The translations under genes were made by a program, and so were the position numbers. 64,000 nucleotides of DNA from Lacticaseibacillus porcinae (lineage in GTDB: Bacteria; Bacillota; Bacilli; Lactobacillales; Lactobacillaceae), in NCBI RefSeq assembly GCF_003946305.1, contig NZ_RHNS01000007.1:1-64000 (forward strand). Reading direction: 5' to 3'. Every line of letters starts with the position of its first letter. The first letter of the stretch is position 1. Positions 1 through 9,435 of this stretch are shown here, piece by piece. Below the pieces are notes generated by a model. That model worked only from the letters and a program-made list of their open reading frames with translations, searched no databases and was not told the DNA's origin.

Positions 1-2408
1 GTCAAGTTGCCTGCGGTAGTCGGCGTCGTTTCTTCACCGTGGTTTTGTTGATAAACCAAGGTGATGGTTTGAGCACCGGTGGTGAATTTACCAGTCAAAG
101 CTGCGGAGTCTGTCCCTAAACCTTGATAAGTATACCCTCCAATCGTTGATGGTGTAATCCCATATCCGTTGCCAACGTAACCACTCTTCACTGTATCAGC
201 TTGAATCGATTTACCATTTTGATCAACGTATTTGATGGTTAAGGCGCCAGCATTCGTCGGCGTGGTTTCTTCACCGTGGTTTTGTTGATAAACCAAGGTA
301 ATGGTTTGAGCGCCTGCAGTGAATTTACCATTCAGCGCTGCGGAACCTGTTCCCAATCCTTGATAAGTGTAGCCACCAATGGTTGATGGTGTGACCCCAT
401 AACTGTTGCCAACGTAACCGTTCTTCACTGTATCAGCTTGAATCGACTTACCGTTTTGATCGACATATTTGATCGTTAAGTCACCAGCTGCTGTTGGTGT
501 CGTTTCTTCACCATGGTTTTGTTGATAAACCAAAGTAATTGTTTGAGCGTTGGCGGTGAATTGACCAGCTAACGCTGCAGAGTCGGTACCTAAGCCTTGA
601 TAAGTGTAACCCACAATTGTGGACGGGGTCACGCCATAGGCATTACCAACGTAACCATTCTTTACATTCGGTTCTTGAATCTCTTTACCATTTTGATCGA
701 CATATTTGATCGTTAAGTCCCCGGCAGTAGTCGGCGTTACTTCTTCGCCGCGATTTTGTTGATAAGTCAAAGTAATTGTTTGGTCATCTGCGGTGAATTT
801 ACCGGTTAAAGCGGCGGAATCTTTGCCCAACCCTTGATACGTGTATCCGTTGATCTCAGATGGGGTCACGCCATAGACATTACCAACGTAGCCCTTCTTT
901 ACATTCGATTCTTGAATCTCTTTACTATTTTGATCGACATATTTGATGGTTAAGTCACCGGACTCTGTTGGTTTTGAAACGGTACTTTCTTTTTTGTTGT
1001 ACTCTAGCGTAACTGTTTGTGAATCATCGGTATACTTGCCATTCAAGTCCGCTGAACCGTCTGCGACCTTCGAATAAGTGTACCCAGAAATGTCAGGCGC
1101 CGTAACTGAATACTGATCACCAACATAACCAGATTGCGTAGTCGCACTCTGAATTTCCTTACTATTTTGGTCAACGTATTTCACTTTAACCGTTGACGGT
1201 TTGGCGAATGCTAACGTGGCCACATTTTTACTATCGTCAGTAGCAACCGTCAAAAATTGTGGTTGCTTGAGCACATAATCACCAACTGCTGGCACTGCAA
1301 TCGCAGTTGTCACGGGTTGTCCGCTAGCGTCGGTAGTCGGTGCAGTGGTGCCTTCAGGGTAAAATGCGACGACGTTCCCGGCGATTGCGGCAATGTTACT
1401 TTGATCGTATCCAGTCGTTCCTGCTGGCAAACCAGTCGACTTAATGCTCATGGTCGTGCCAGCAGGGGTGTAGGAATAACCGTTTAACACTGCTTGGTAA
1501 GCACCATGGGAGCCGGCAGTGGAGGCAGAAACACCCATGGTATAACCAGTATCGGACCAGGTGTCAGGCACTTGAAAAGTCCATGTTTGTAACGGGTCGC
1601 TATTACTATCGCGATCACGGACGACCGTCGTTAACGTTCGGGTGCTAGCAGTGTATTTCATGTCGTAGGTGTATGAAATAGAACCGTTCTGCCCGATGGC
1701 AACTCCAGAGACAATCGGTGTATCGATTGCAACTAATGGGGCCGCGTTCGACTCATAAATAATCCACTGTTTCTTCGGATAAGTAGTTGTGCCATACTTG
1801 ACCCAACCCATTGCATTAGATGATATATTAAAACTGACTACGCTTTTGTTAGCAACTACATAGTTGCCGACGAGTCCAAGATCACTCCCTGTGCCAGCTT
1901 TACTTAAACTGGTGGCAGCGTCCAGTGGTTGAAAGAATAAAGCCGTTCCGTCGCCAGGCACCCAACCGCCCATTGTGGAGTCGTAGTTAATATTCATCGT
2001 CAAATTCAATGAAAAGTCAGATTTAAAGTCAATTTGTTGATTGGCCAACATCAAGACAATGCCATCTGCGTACACGTTATCTTCCGATTCATGTCCAGTG
2101 GTTAACTGCACAGTGTTTCCGGTAATCGTGCGCGTGATGCCGGCTTTACTGGTGGCGGTAAAATAGTCTGCCGCATTACTTGGTGTGATCGCCACAGCAC
2201 TACCGGCAGTGTTCGTTGGATCAATCGACAAATTTCCATTAGCATCTTTTGTCATCACCAAATCATTCGTGGCTGCTCGAACAATTTGAGGAGTTGCACT
2301 GATGGTCGGAACGTTCACCACTCCGGCACCAACGCCAACGACAAAAATCGCAGCAGCCAGCCACACCTTGCCTGATTTATAAAGTTTCACATGTCGTTTC
2401 ATTTCCAT
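1..2408 (-). CDS. Large cell-surface adhesin with L-type lectin-like domain and MucBP-type repeats (partial, C-terminus outside window)
   Basis: The first 802 residues are in the window. The start ATG (2406-2408) follows GGGAGG by 8 nt. Residues 1-40 form an extended signal peptide with the KLYKSGKVW motif of the KxYKxGKxW class, followed by a hydrophobic stretch. Residues ~90-260 resemble the Gram-positive L-type lectin fold (IDFKSDFSLNLTM, GGWVPGDGTALFF). From about residue 470 come MucBP-like repeats of the type 'VKYVDQNSKEI...GYVG..YGVTP..I.GYTYQGLG'. Five complete repeats are seen and a sixth is cut by the edge; the last ones are 79 residues (237 bp) and nearly identical in DNA. A sortase anchor (LPxTG) is expected beyond the edge but cannot be seen. 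Likely a mucus or glycan adhesin secreted by Sec and wall-anchored by sortase. Confidence 0.9.
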   Translation of the reverse strand, partial: MEMKRHVKLYKSGKVWLAAAIFVVGVGAGVVNVPTISATPQIVRAATNDLVMTKDANGNLSIDPTNTAGSAVAITPSNAADYFTATSKAGITRTITGNTVQLTTGHESEDNVYADGIVLMLANQQIDFKSDFSLNLTMNINYDSTMGGWVPGDGTALFFQPLDAATSLSKAGTGSDLGLVGNYVVANKSVVSFNISSNAMGWVKYGTTTYPKKQWIIYESNAAPLVAIDTPIVSGVAIGQNGSISYTYDMKYTASTRTLTTVVRDRDSNSDPLQTWTFQVPDTWSDTGYTMGVSASTAGSHGAYQAVLNGYSYTPAGTTMSIKSTGLPAGTTGYDQSNIAAIAGNVVAFYPEGTTAPTTDASGQPVTTAIAVPAVGDYVLKQPQFLTVATDDSKNVATLAFAKPSTVKVKYVDQNSKEIQSATTQSGYVGDQYSVTAPDISGYTYSKVADGSADLNGKYTDDSQTVTLEYNKKESTVSKPTESGDLTIKYVDQNSKEIQESNVKKGYVGNVYGVTPSEINGYTYQGLGKDSAALTGKFTADDQTITLTYQQNRGEEVTPTTAGDLTIKYVDQNGKEIQEPNVKNGYVGNAYGVTPSTIVGYTYQGLGTDSAALAGQFTANAQTITLVYQQNHGEETTPTAAGDLTIKYVDQNGKSIQADTVKNGYVGNSYGVTPSTIGGYTYQGLGTGSAALNGKFTAGAQTITLVYQQNHGEETTPTNAGALTIKYVDQNGKSIQADTVKSGYVGNGYGITPSTIGGYTYQGLGTDSAALTGKFTTGAQTITLVYQQNHGEETTPTTAGNL

Positions 2409-2580
2409 GATGGTAACCTCCCGAAATTCTTATATCTTAAGCATAATGAGAATTTTCAGGCGTACTCTTCAAGATTTGTAAATTTTTGATCTAAAAATTG
2501 TTTTGGTCCCTCGATTTGTGCAAGGCACAATCTCAAGTCCTTCTAATTGTGGATTAGCGTTTTCTCAATTAATGGCCAAC

Positions 2581-2615
2581 AAAAAAGTCGCCAGAAGATC
2601 ATCTCCTAGCGACTC
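2581..2615 (-). terminator. Rho-independent terminator
   Basis: AGTCGC/GCGACT stem with a T run on the minus strand, 7 nt after the stop of the 101-residue gene. It likely ends the serine dehydratase transcript. Confidence 0.75.
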
Positions 2616-2621
2616 TTTCAA

Positions 2622-2927
2622 TTAATCCATCACGCCTTTGAACATGCCTTCTTCAAGCCATGCCCGCATCAACCGAACGGCAAAGCTTTGGGCTTGTTCA
2701 CCACCGAGCTCAGGTTTAGTGGCTTCGATCACGCGCCCCAGCGCCTTGGTCGTCACCGTGTGATCCGCGATCATTTGCGTCATCATGAACTGGTTAAGTT
2801 CATCGATTTCGCTTTCTGTAAACCCAAATTCGAGGTACAAAAGCGAACTCGAATGGATATTTAATTTTTTATTAATGCGACCTAACACGTCTAGAATCAA
2901 GATGCGGTCGTTGTCTTCTTCTCCCAT
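2622..2927 (-). CDS. Hypothetical 101-residue cytosolic protein
   Basis: I do not recognise a family. The product is acidic and predicted mostly helical, with no signal peptide or membrane segment. It starts at ATG 2927 behind a GAGGAGC/GAGGT purine-rich stretch. It lies 66 bp downstream of sdaAA on the same strand with no terminator between them, and a terminator follows its stop. It is therefore probably the last gene of the serine dehydratase transcription unit, though a functional link is inference only. Confidence 0.75.
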   Translation of the reverse strand: MGEEDNDRILILDVLGRINKKLNIHSSSLLYLEFGFTESEIDELNQFMMTQMIADHTVTTKALGRVIEATKPELGGEQAQSFAVRLMRAWLEEGMFKGVMD

Positions 2928-2993
2928 ACCTCAAAGCTCCTCATCAATTTCACATCAAGTATAGCATAGCTGATTAAGGCATGGAAAATAATC

Positions 2994-3857
2994 TCACCCG
3001 AAAATTTTCTTTTTCAAAGCGACGGCAGTTGGCGTTGCCGCTAACCCACCTTCACCGGTTTCCCGCAAAGAACTTGGCAGCTGGACGCCGACGCGGCGAA
3101 CCGCTTCGATCACTTCATCAGTAGGGATCACCGACAACATCCCCGCTAACACCATGTCCGCGGAGATCATCGCTTGGCTGGCGCCTAATGCATTACGCTT
3201 GACGCAAGGCACTTCGACTAACCCAGCGACCGGATCACACACCAACCCCATCATATTTTGCAAGGTGATGGCGACAGCGGCACTTGCTTGTTCGACAGTG
3301 CCGCCTTTTGCGATCACTAAGGCAGCGGCAGCCATTGCAGACGCGGAGCCGACTTCTTCTTGACAGCCGCCTTCAGCTCCTGCGATACCGGCGTTGTTGG
3401 CGATCACTAACCCGAAAGCCCCGGCAGTGAACAAAAAATCAATTTGTTGGTCGCGCGACATGTTTAAGCGATCACGCACAGCAGTGAGCACGCCAGCTAA
3501 TACACCGGCAGAACCGGCAGTTGGTGTGGCGCAGATCAACCCCATTTTCGCATTCACTTCATTGACAGCTACGGCATTACGCACGGCTTCTAAAATCGGT
3601 TGCCCAGATAAAAAGTCGCCGGCTTCAATATAGGTGTCCATTTTTTTCGCTTCGCCGCCAGTCAACCCCGTCAGTGAATGGACGCCAGCGACGCCTTCTT
3701 TAACAGATTGCTCCATGACTTCCAAGTTCCGCGCCATCAGCTGGCGGATCTGTTCGCGAGAGCGTGTGGTATTGTCCATTTCTGTGGCGATCATCAGTTC
3801 TGCGACTGAGGGGTAATCATGGCTTTGCGCCACTAATTCTTCAATTGAATAAAACAT
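2994..3857 (-). CDS. sdaAA: L-serine dehydratase, iron-sulfur dependent, alpha subunit
   Basis: 287 residues, the usual length for the separate alpha chain. With the beta chain it deaminates L-serine to pyruvate and ammonia using a 4Fe-4S cluster. Family blocks seen are ICATPTAGSAG, EGGCQEEVGSASAM and GLVCDPVAGLVEVPC, which carry the conserved Cys residues that bind the cluster. Start ATG 3857 is preceded by AAAGGAG. It lies 11 bp downstream of the beta-subunit gene, so the two are co-transcribed and translated in the order beta-alpha, as is common in Firmicutes. Confidence 0.95.
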   Translation of the reverse strand: MFYSIEELVAQSHDYPSVAELMIATEMDNTTRSREQIRQLMARNLEVMEQSVKEGVAGVHSLTGLTGGEAKKMDTYIEAGDFLSGQPILEAVRNAVAVNEVNAKMGLICATPTAGSAGVLAGVLTAVRDRLNMSRDQQIDFLFTAGAFGLVIANNAGIAGAEGGCQEEVGSASAMAAAALVIAKGGTVEQASAAVAITLQNMMGLVCDPVAGLVEVPCVKRNALGASQAMISADMVLAGMLSVIPTDEVIEAVRRVGVQLPSSLRETGEGGLAATPTAVALKKKIFG

Positions 3858-3868
3858 CTTGTCTCCTT

Positions 3869-4534
3869 TTACTCAAAAAACGTGACGTTGACCATATGCG
3901 GCAAAGCTTTCAACTGCGCCAGGATTTCCGGTTCATAGGCATCCACTTCGATAATCATGATGGCGCGTTCGCCTTTGGCTTCCCGCGTCACGGTCATGGT
4001 CCCGATGTTGATTTTTGCCGCAGAGAAAATGTTCGTCACCGCAGCGATCATCCCTGGCACATCATCATGAATGGTAATGTAAGTTGGCGTGCCCATCGAC
4101 AGCGAAATCTTGAAACCATTGAGTTCGGTGATGCGAATATTCCCACCGCCGATAGATTCACCTAGTACAGAAAGTTTGTGGTCGCCTTTTTGCAAAACGA
4201 TCCGTGCAGAGTTGGGATGATTGACTTTGTCAGACTTCGGCACAAAGGTCACTTTAATGCCAGCTTCATGGGCAAGTTTGAGGGAATCCGGCAATTGCGG
4301 ATCGTCTGGCGCCATCCCTAACAACCCACCAATGATGGCGACGTCAGTGCCGTGGCCACGGTATGTTTTGGCGAAGGATTCATATAAGTACACGTCGATG
4401 CGTTCCGGTGCTTCTCCGAAAATGTCGCGGACGACTTTGCCGATGCGCGAGGCCCCGGCAGTATGTGAGGAACTGGGACCCACCATCACTGGGCCAATAA
4501 TATCAAAAACGCTGTGAAAACGAATATCTGGCAT
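3869..4534 (-). CDS. sdaAB: L-serine dehydratase, iron-sulfur dependent, beta subunit
   Basis: 221 residues. The N-terminal half has the family signature DIIGPVMVGPSSSHTAGA. The C-terminal ~75 residues form an ACT-type domain (ITIHDDVPGMIAAVTNIFSAAKINIGTM), expected to bind an amino acid and regulate or serve as substrate entry. Start ATG 4534 is preceded by GGAG. It is the first gene of the sdaAB-sdaAA-(101-residue ORF) unit. Upstream lies a large intergenic palindromic element rather than another gene. Confidence 0.95.
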   Translation of the reverse strand: MPDIRFHSVFDIIGPVMVGPSSSHTAGASRIGKVVRDIFGEAPERIDVYLYESFAKTYRGHGTDVAIIGGLLGMAPDDPQLPDSLKLAHEAGIKVTFVPKSDKVNHPNSARIVLQKGDHKLSVLGESIGGGNIRITELNGFKISLSMGTPTYITIHDDVPGMIAAVTNIFSAAKINIGTMTVTREAKGERAIMIIEVDAYEPEILAQLKALPHMVNVTFFE

Positions 4535-4640
4535 GACTTTACTCCATTTATTTTTTTACGAGGTGAAAGGCTCTTAGTGTCCGGCATCGTCAGTGTGAAT
4601 TTGATTTTTCAGTTTGCTATACCAACTTGCCTTGCGGCAC

Positions 4641-5238
4641 GAAAATCTGTGGGCTACGACGATTTGGCGACACTACGGTGAATTGGACAAGTTGCCAGTG
4701 CGGCCGTCTGCAGAAATCGGCAAAGCCCGCCGATGTTCTTGCGACTAAAAATTGAACCAAAGAAAAACGCTTTGTTTCAATTTTTGCCGGTGAAATCCGC
4801 GTGAACCACCAAAACCCGGCGTTTCACTTGATTTCACTGCCACAGACAATTGTCCAATTCACCTCCGTTTTGCCAAATCATCTCCGCCCACAGATTTTCT
4901 CGTTGATGTATCTCACTTCTAAATCAAATACGCTCACGTGTAACGTTATTCGATAGATAAAATGTCATAGCAACCTCGGCAACATGTGTTTCGTAGCCAT
5001 CAGGTGACAGTGGGCCAGCGTAGTGGAGGAACTGAAATCATCGAACGTGGCAGAAATATTAGCTAAGACAGCGCGTTTCTGTCTTAGCTAATATTTCAGG
5101 TAAATTTCAAGACAAGTGATCTTCTTGGCTTGAAATTTAGGTGGAAGAGCATCGGCGCACTTTGCCGATCTCTGGAGCCGGCCGGCCACGAGAGATAATT
5201 TCAGTTCCGAAACGGAGCTAGACCACTGTCACCTGATG
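4641..5238 (+). repeat. Composite palindromic intergenic element, copy 1 (A-shell + linker + B-shell)
   Basis: The A-shell spans 4641-4899: GAAAATCTGTGGGC (4641-4654) is complementary to GCCCACAGATTTTC (4886-4899), with further paired blocks inside (GGTGAATTGGACAA / TTGTCCAATTCACC). A ~100-bp linker follows. The B-shell spans 4998-5238: CATCAGGTGACAGTGG (4998-5013) is a perfect complement of 5223-5238, and 5028-5038 pairs with 5198-5208. The B core holds a perfect 19-bp hairpin (5053-5071 with 5079-5097, loop CGCGTTT) and a TTCAAG/CTTGAA hairpin. This element fills the 800-bp gap between sdaAB and the dipeptidase; I see no gene in it. Confidence 0.85.
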
Positions 5239-5312
5239 ACAGCATGAAACAATTACGATGCCGGACTGCGTAAGAAAATTATTCCTTTCACACGGTAACA
5301 CGTTTGCCGCAT

Positions 5313-5340
5313 GAAAAAAAGCGGCGCTCAGCCGCTTTTC
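5313..5340 (-). terminator. Rho-independent terminator of the dipeptidase operon
   Basis: AAGCGGC...GCCGCTT stem followed by seven T on the minus strand, 7 nt after the dipeptidase stop. Confidence 0.85.
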
Positions 5341-5347
5341 ATCAACT

Positions 5348-6754
5348 TTACAGATTTGGATCCATTTTGAAGGTGAGCTTGGACAATTCCGTGCCTTGGG
5401 TCATCAAGTCAAACAGGAAATCACGCGTCGTGGATAAGTAGTGATCGACGATGCGTTGGTTTTGTTCCGTCAAGTATGCCGTTTGTGCTGCCCCATCAAG
5501 CGTCAACGCCTTGGCTTGGATGGTCGCGATTTCTCGGCGTGCCCATTCACTTAAATCTTTTTGATAAGCGAGGTCAGCTTCGATGAAGTCTTCATAATGG
5601 CTTTCAACCACCATGGCTAACGCTTCAAATAACCAGTAGGCGGAATCTAAGGACATTTTGGCAGGGACATCAGTGTAAGCTTTGGCGATGGCGTCGGTGT
5701 TGGCAAACATCGGCACATGTGGGCAGAACGTTGGGATCCCAAAGCCGACCCATTGCACCGCGAGATCACCCATTTGCAAAATGTGAGAGTTGGCAGTGCG
5801 GGATAAGGAAATCGCGCGATACGTCAACTTATCATGTGCCGAGCCGTTACCCATTGGATCATATTGGGTTTCATCAAAGTGAGACTTCAACACATATTGC
5901 ACATCTTCGATCGAAAGCTTCCGGCTTGGTTTGCGAATAAACGGTAATTCTGCAGATTCAGGATCTTGGCTTTGATCTTCTGGGTTGAAATACTTCTGGG
6001 CAAACCACACCCGCGGCGTGTTGTAGTGATGATCTTTTTTGGTGTCGGTGCCAAAGATACGGCGGAAGTTGAAGCCTTCAGGATCAGGATTTAAACGATG
6101 ATCTTCAACAAATGATTGAATGCCATCAGCCCATTGATAATTGTCAGGGTCGTTAAAGTCGATTTGTTGAATGGCGACTTGGTTGGCCGCTACTGCATAG
6201 CAATCATCAGGAATGCGGACGGCGACCCATTGATGGCCAGTAACGATTTCCATGTACCAGACTTCCTCAGCGTCGATGAATTGCACGCCGTTACCTTCGG
6301 CAGAACCATACTTGGCCACTAATTCGCCTAAATATTGCACGCCGTGGCGCGCAGAATTGATGAATGGCAATACCAAGGTAGTCAATGCGTCTTCAGCGAG
6401 GCCATTTTTGACAAAAGGATCATAAGCTAAAACGCGTTCGTTAGCGTACACAGATTCAGTGGCAGATTCGCCGACGTTTTTGCTGTTGAAGCCGTCTTCT
6501 TCGTTAGGGCCTGCGGATTGGTCAACATCAGGCGTCGCAGTGTAGCGCATCCCATTTTCTGGCAGTGGCACCGTCAGTTGGTTATAAGCAGAGACAAAAG
6601 TTTCTTTGCGGCCAGTGACAGCAGGTTGGACGATCACTGCTTTTGGATGGATCGCTTTGAGGCGGTCTTCGTTTCGTGAAATATAAGTCGTGCCTTCCAG
6701 TGAGGCGTTTTTCCCGACCATAATTGAGGTACATGCAGAACGTTTGATTGACAT
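5348..6754 (-). CDS. pepD: Dipeptidase, peptidase family C69 (PepD type)
   Basis: 468 residues, the usual size. C69 enzymes are N-terminal nucleophile hydrolases. The expected nucleophile is Cys8 in KRSACTSIMVGKNAS, followed by the family segment TTYISRNEDR. It hydrolyses a broad range of dipeptides in the cytosol. Start ATG 6754 is behind AGGAGGAAGC. The oligopeptide transporter gene lies 36 bp upstream on the same strand, so uptake and hydrolysis are probably one transcription unit. Confidence 0.93.
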   Translation of the reverse strand: MSIKRSACTSIMVGKNASLEGTTYISRNEDRLKAIHPKAVIVQPAVTGRKETFVSAYNQLTVPLPENGMRYTATPDVDQSAGPNEEDGFNSKNVGESATESVYANERVLAYDPFVKNGLAEDALTTLVLPFINSARHGVQYLGELVAKYGSAEGNGVQFIDAEEVWYMEIVTGHQWVAVRIPDDCYAVAANQVAIQQIDFNDPDNYQWADGIQSFVEDHRLNPDPEGFNFRRIFGTDTKKDHHYNTPRVWFAQKYFNPEDQSQDPESAELPFIRKPSRKLSIEDVQYVLKSHFDETQYDPMGNGSAHDKLTYRAISLSRTANSHILQMGDLAVQWVGFGIPTFCPHVPMFANTDAIAKAYTDVPAKMSLDSAYWLFEALAMVVESHYEDFIEADLAYQKDLSEWARREIATIQAKALTLDGAAQTAYLTEQNQRIVDHYLSTTRDFLFDLMTQGTELSKLTFKMDPNL

Positions 6755-6790
6755 GTTGCTTCCTCCTATTCAAAAACCCAAACCATTATA

Positions 6791-8620
6791 CTATTTTGCC
6801 GTCTGCTTACGCAAAAGCGGCACCACCATTGCCAAACCCATCAACACCAACAACCCTGCTGCCAAACCATTGCCAGTTGGATGCCCTGGCGTTAAGATCC
6901 CAGACACTTGCAAGCCGATGCCGATCAACCCGATCAACGACCCGCCAGCGATCAAGCCACTGGCTAACGACACGCCGGAGTCGACACGTTGTTGCTTTAA
7001 GGCCTCATCTTTAGACAACTTCTCAATGAGCACGCGCAACAGCGCGCCGACTAAAATCACGCTAGTCGTCGCCATCGGCAAATAAAAGCCTAACGCTACC
7101 GTCATAATCGGCAGCTTCAACAACCAGCACACGATCCCCAGCACCGCACCGACGATGATCATGATCCAAGGCAAGTGCCCCGACATGATGCCTGCAGTCA
7201 ACGTGGCGATCAAATTCGCTTGCGGCAAGCCGAATGGTGGATTCGCACCAGTGACAGCAAGCTGTGGTGCCAGCAAGCTCATCGTCCCGATCACCACCAC
7301 CACACCAACAAGTGCTGCGATGACAAAATACTTTTGCATCCGTTGGCGATCGCCTTTGACCAAGTAGTTCACTTTTTGCGTCTGCGTATACGCGCCACCG
7401 ACAGAAATCGCAGTGACGATAAAAACACCAAACAACAACAGCCACTGGGTATGATGCGCATCACTCCAACCGCACAAGACAAACACTAAGGTCATGATCA
7501 CAAGACTCGCAATAGTCATCCCCGACACTGGCGCATTGGAACAGCCGATAGTCCCCGCCATGCGGGCGCTGACGATGACAAACAACAGCGCTAATACCAA
7601 AGATAAAAATCCGGCTAACAGTGCTAACCACAAGTTATCGGCGACGATCAACCCGATACCAAAGATCCCGACACTGGCGACGGCTAAGCCGATCAACCCT
7701 AACGTGTCCTTTTGGGAGGCATCTTTGGCATGCATGGTTTGTTGCAATGAGGTTTTGATCACTGGTAATAATTTCAACGCCCCGATCAACCCGCCACAAA
7801 GCATCATCCCCGCACCGATATACTTGGAATAAGCCCCGGCTAACGCATCGACACCTAAGGCATTGACTGCGGCTTCCGCATTCCACACCGTGGCCGAGTC
7901 TCCTGCCATATGCGCAAAGTACGCCACTAATGGTGTGATGCCAAAGTTTGCTAACAAACTCCCTGCAAACATCGTCAATGACACTTCCAAGCCAACCACA
8001 AAGCCGATCCCTGCTAACATGGGATTGACTTCTAAAGCAAACTTCCAACGATAACTGGCATTTCCAAAATACGTCATTGTGGTGTTGACCCAGCCTAAGA
8101 CTTGCGTCGATATGGCGGTGAGGACACCACCGACGCCGAAGCCCCAAGCCATTTTCGTTAAAGAATCGCGATTGCCATCGCCGGCGGTCAACGCTGTGGC
8201 GATGGCTTGAGATTCTGGATAAGCGAGCTTGCCATCTTGTTCAACCACCATATAATGTTCAACGATGCTGGCGACACCAACAGCAAACAACACAGCCAAC
8301 GCGCCGACTGCGACGCCGACGAAAAAGTTCACCTTTCCGCCGATCAAAATGATCGCCGGTACCACATAGATCATGCCGCTGGCGATGGATTCCCCACCAC
8401 TGGACATGCCTTGGATCAAGTTCTTCCCGCGCATTCCTTGGACATGGGCGAAGGCTTTGACCAGCCCTGAGCCGATGATTGCCCCAGGGATCCCTGCGGC
8501 AACGGTCAATCCGGCTTTCATACCAGAATACGCAGTGCTGGCAGCGAAAATGATCGCCAACACGATCCCGACGATGGTGACAAATGTCGCTCCCGCCGGT
8601 TGTTGAGTCGAGTCTTTCAT
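6791..8620 (-). CDS. OPT family oligopeptide transporter
   Basis: 609 residues from the chosen ATG 8620 (GGAGG, 5-nt spacing); an upstream in-frame start would add 19 unlike residues and lacks a ribosome site. The protein is very hydrophobic, with roughly 15 membrane segments, and matches the OPT family by segments such as GMKAGLTVAAGIPGAIIGSG and GMRGKNLIQGMSSGGESIASG near the N-terminus. OPT proteins import di- to oligopeptides with protons. The downstream dipeptidase supports peptide as substrate. Two CACAA/TTGTG dyads lie 57-102 bp upstream of the start and may be operators. Confidence 0.92.
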   Translation of the reverse strand: MKDSTQQPAGATFVTIVGIVLAIIFAASTAYSGMKAGLTVAAGIPGAIIGSGLVKAFAHVQGMRGKNLIQGMSSGGESIASGMIYVVPAIILIGGKVNFFVGVAVGALAVLFAVGVASIVEHYMVVEQDGKLAYPESQAIATALTAGDGNRDSLTKMAWGFGVGGVLTAISTQVLGWVNTTMTYFGNASYRWKFALEVNPMLAGIGFVVGLEVSLTMFAGSLLANFGITPLVAYFAHMAGDSATVWNAEAAVNALGVDALAGAYSKYIGAGMMLCGGLIGALKLLPVIKTSLQQTMHAKDASQKDTLGLIGLAVASVGIFGIGLIVADNLWLALLAGFLSLVLALLFVIVSARMAGTIGCSNAPVSGMTIASLVIMTLVFVLCGWSDAHHTQWLLLFGVFIVTAISVGGAYTQTQKVNYLVKGDRQRMQKYFVIAALVGVVVVIGTMSLLAPQLAVTGANPPFGLPQANLIATLTAGIMSGHLPWIMIIVGAVLGIVCWLLKLPIMTVALGFYLPMATTSVILVGALLRVLIEKLSKDEALKQQRVDSGVSLASGLIAGGSLIGLIGIGLQVSGILTPGHPTGNGLAAGLLVLMGLAMVVPLLRKQTAK

Positions 8621-8676
8621 GATATCCTCCATTAGGCTTGTCTTTGGTGGCAATCGTAGTGGAGTTTGGAATTTCA

Positions 8677-8722
8677 CACAATAGTTGTGAGAGAAGCCTC
8701 ACATTTTCACAAAACGGTTGTG
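8677..8722 (-). promoter_or_regulatory. Pair of CACAA-TTGTG dyads upstream of the peptide transporter
   Basis: CACAATAGTTGTG (8677-8689) and CACAAAACGGTTGTG (8708-8722) share 5-bp arms. Their centres are 32 bp apart, about three helical turns, consistent with two bound dimers of one regulator. The regulator is not encoded next to them. Confidence 0.5.
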
Positions 8723-8894
8723 TAAAACCGATATTAACCACGATTATTTTTTGAAAAAGTTCGGAATTTAACTTTCGCGTCACCGCGACGACCTGCTCCA
8801 TGAATATTTTGATATTAACGTTTCTGAGCCCGTCTTCGTTTTCTCATTGCTTTCACGGGTATAATTGAATTAATCAAACCTTGGAGGAATTTTT

Positions 8895-9305
8895 ATGATT
8901 CGACCGATCAATCACGATACCTTATTTTTGCAACAAAAGGCCAAGCCCGCCACCCCGAAAGACCAAGCCTTGATCAAAGACTTGCATGACACCTTAGCTG
9001 CACATCGCGATCGCTGCGTCGGTATGGCCGCCAATATGATCGGCGCTAACATTGCGATGATCATCGCCTCAATGGGTCCATTGGACATGGTATTGATCAA
9101 TCCCCGCATCACACAAAAAAATGGTGCTTTTGATACTGAAGAAGGCTGTTTGTCACTGACTGGGGAGCGCCCTTGCACACGCTTTGAGCAAATCACCGTC
9201 CAATATTTAGATGAACAGTGGCACCCGCAGACGCGGCAATTTTCTGATTTCTTCGCCCAGATCATTCAGCATGAGTGTGACCACTTAGCTGGGATCTTGA
9301 TCTAA
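8895..9305 (+). CDS. Peptide deformylase-like protein
   Basis: 136 residues. Metal-site motifs of peptide deformylase are present: EGCLS (Cys ligand) and HECDH (two His ligands plus Glu). The first motif, normally GxGxAAxQ, reads CVGMAANMIG, so the conserved Gln that helps stabilise the transition state is absent. This GMAANMIG form is known in a subgroup of short Firmicute paralogues. It may deformylate a restricted set of substrates or be only weakly active. Preceded by TTGGAGGA and a TATAAT box at about 8858; followed by a strong terminator. Confidence 0.85.
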   Translation: MIRPINHDTLFLQQKAKPATPKDQALIKDLHDTLAAHRDRCVGMAANMIGANIAMIIASMGPLDMVLINPRITQKNGAFDTEEGCLSLTGERPCTRFEQITVQYLDEQWHPQTRQFSDFFAQIIQHECDHLAGILI

Positions 9306-9344
9306 CCTATCATCTAAATGGCAATCAGTTTAATTTTGTCAACC

Positions 9345-9370
9345 AAACAAGCTGAAAAGCTTGTTTTTTT
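9345..9370 (+). terminator. Rho-independent terminator
   Basis: AAACAAGCT/AGCTTGTTT stem with T run after the deformylase-like gene. Confidence 0.85.
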
Positions 9371-9435
9371 GTGATTAAAAAATTAATTATATTTGGTGTG
9401 AGCCTTTGCAATTTGTGGATTTTCAACTTTTTTGA

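Noticed and set aside
1-1010. CRISPR array, suggested by regularly spaced repeats
   Set aside because: The 237-bp repeats are in frame and encode MucBP-like domains.
4641-5238. Insertion sequence or remnant
   Set aside because: No transposase frame, and the inverted arms are interrupted, nested and different in each core, unlike IS terminal repeats.
7062-8147. Long frames opposite to or offset within the OPT transporter gene
   Set aside because: They are shadows of a strongly biased coding sequence, without ribosome sites or family features.
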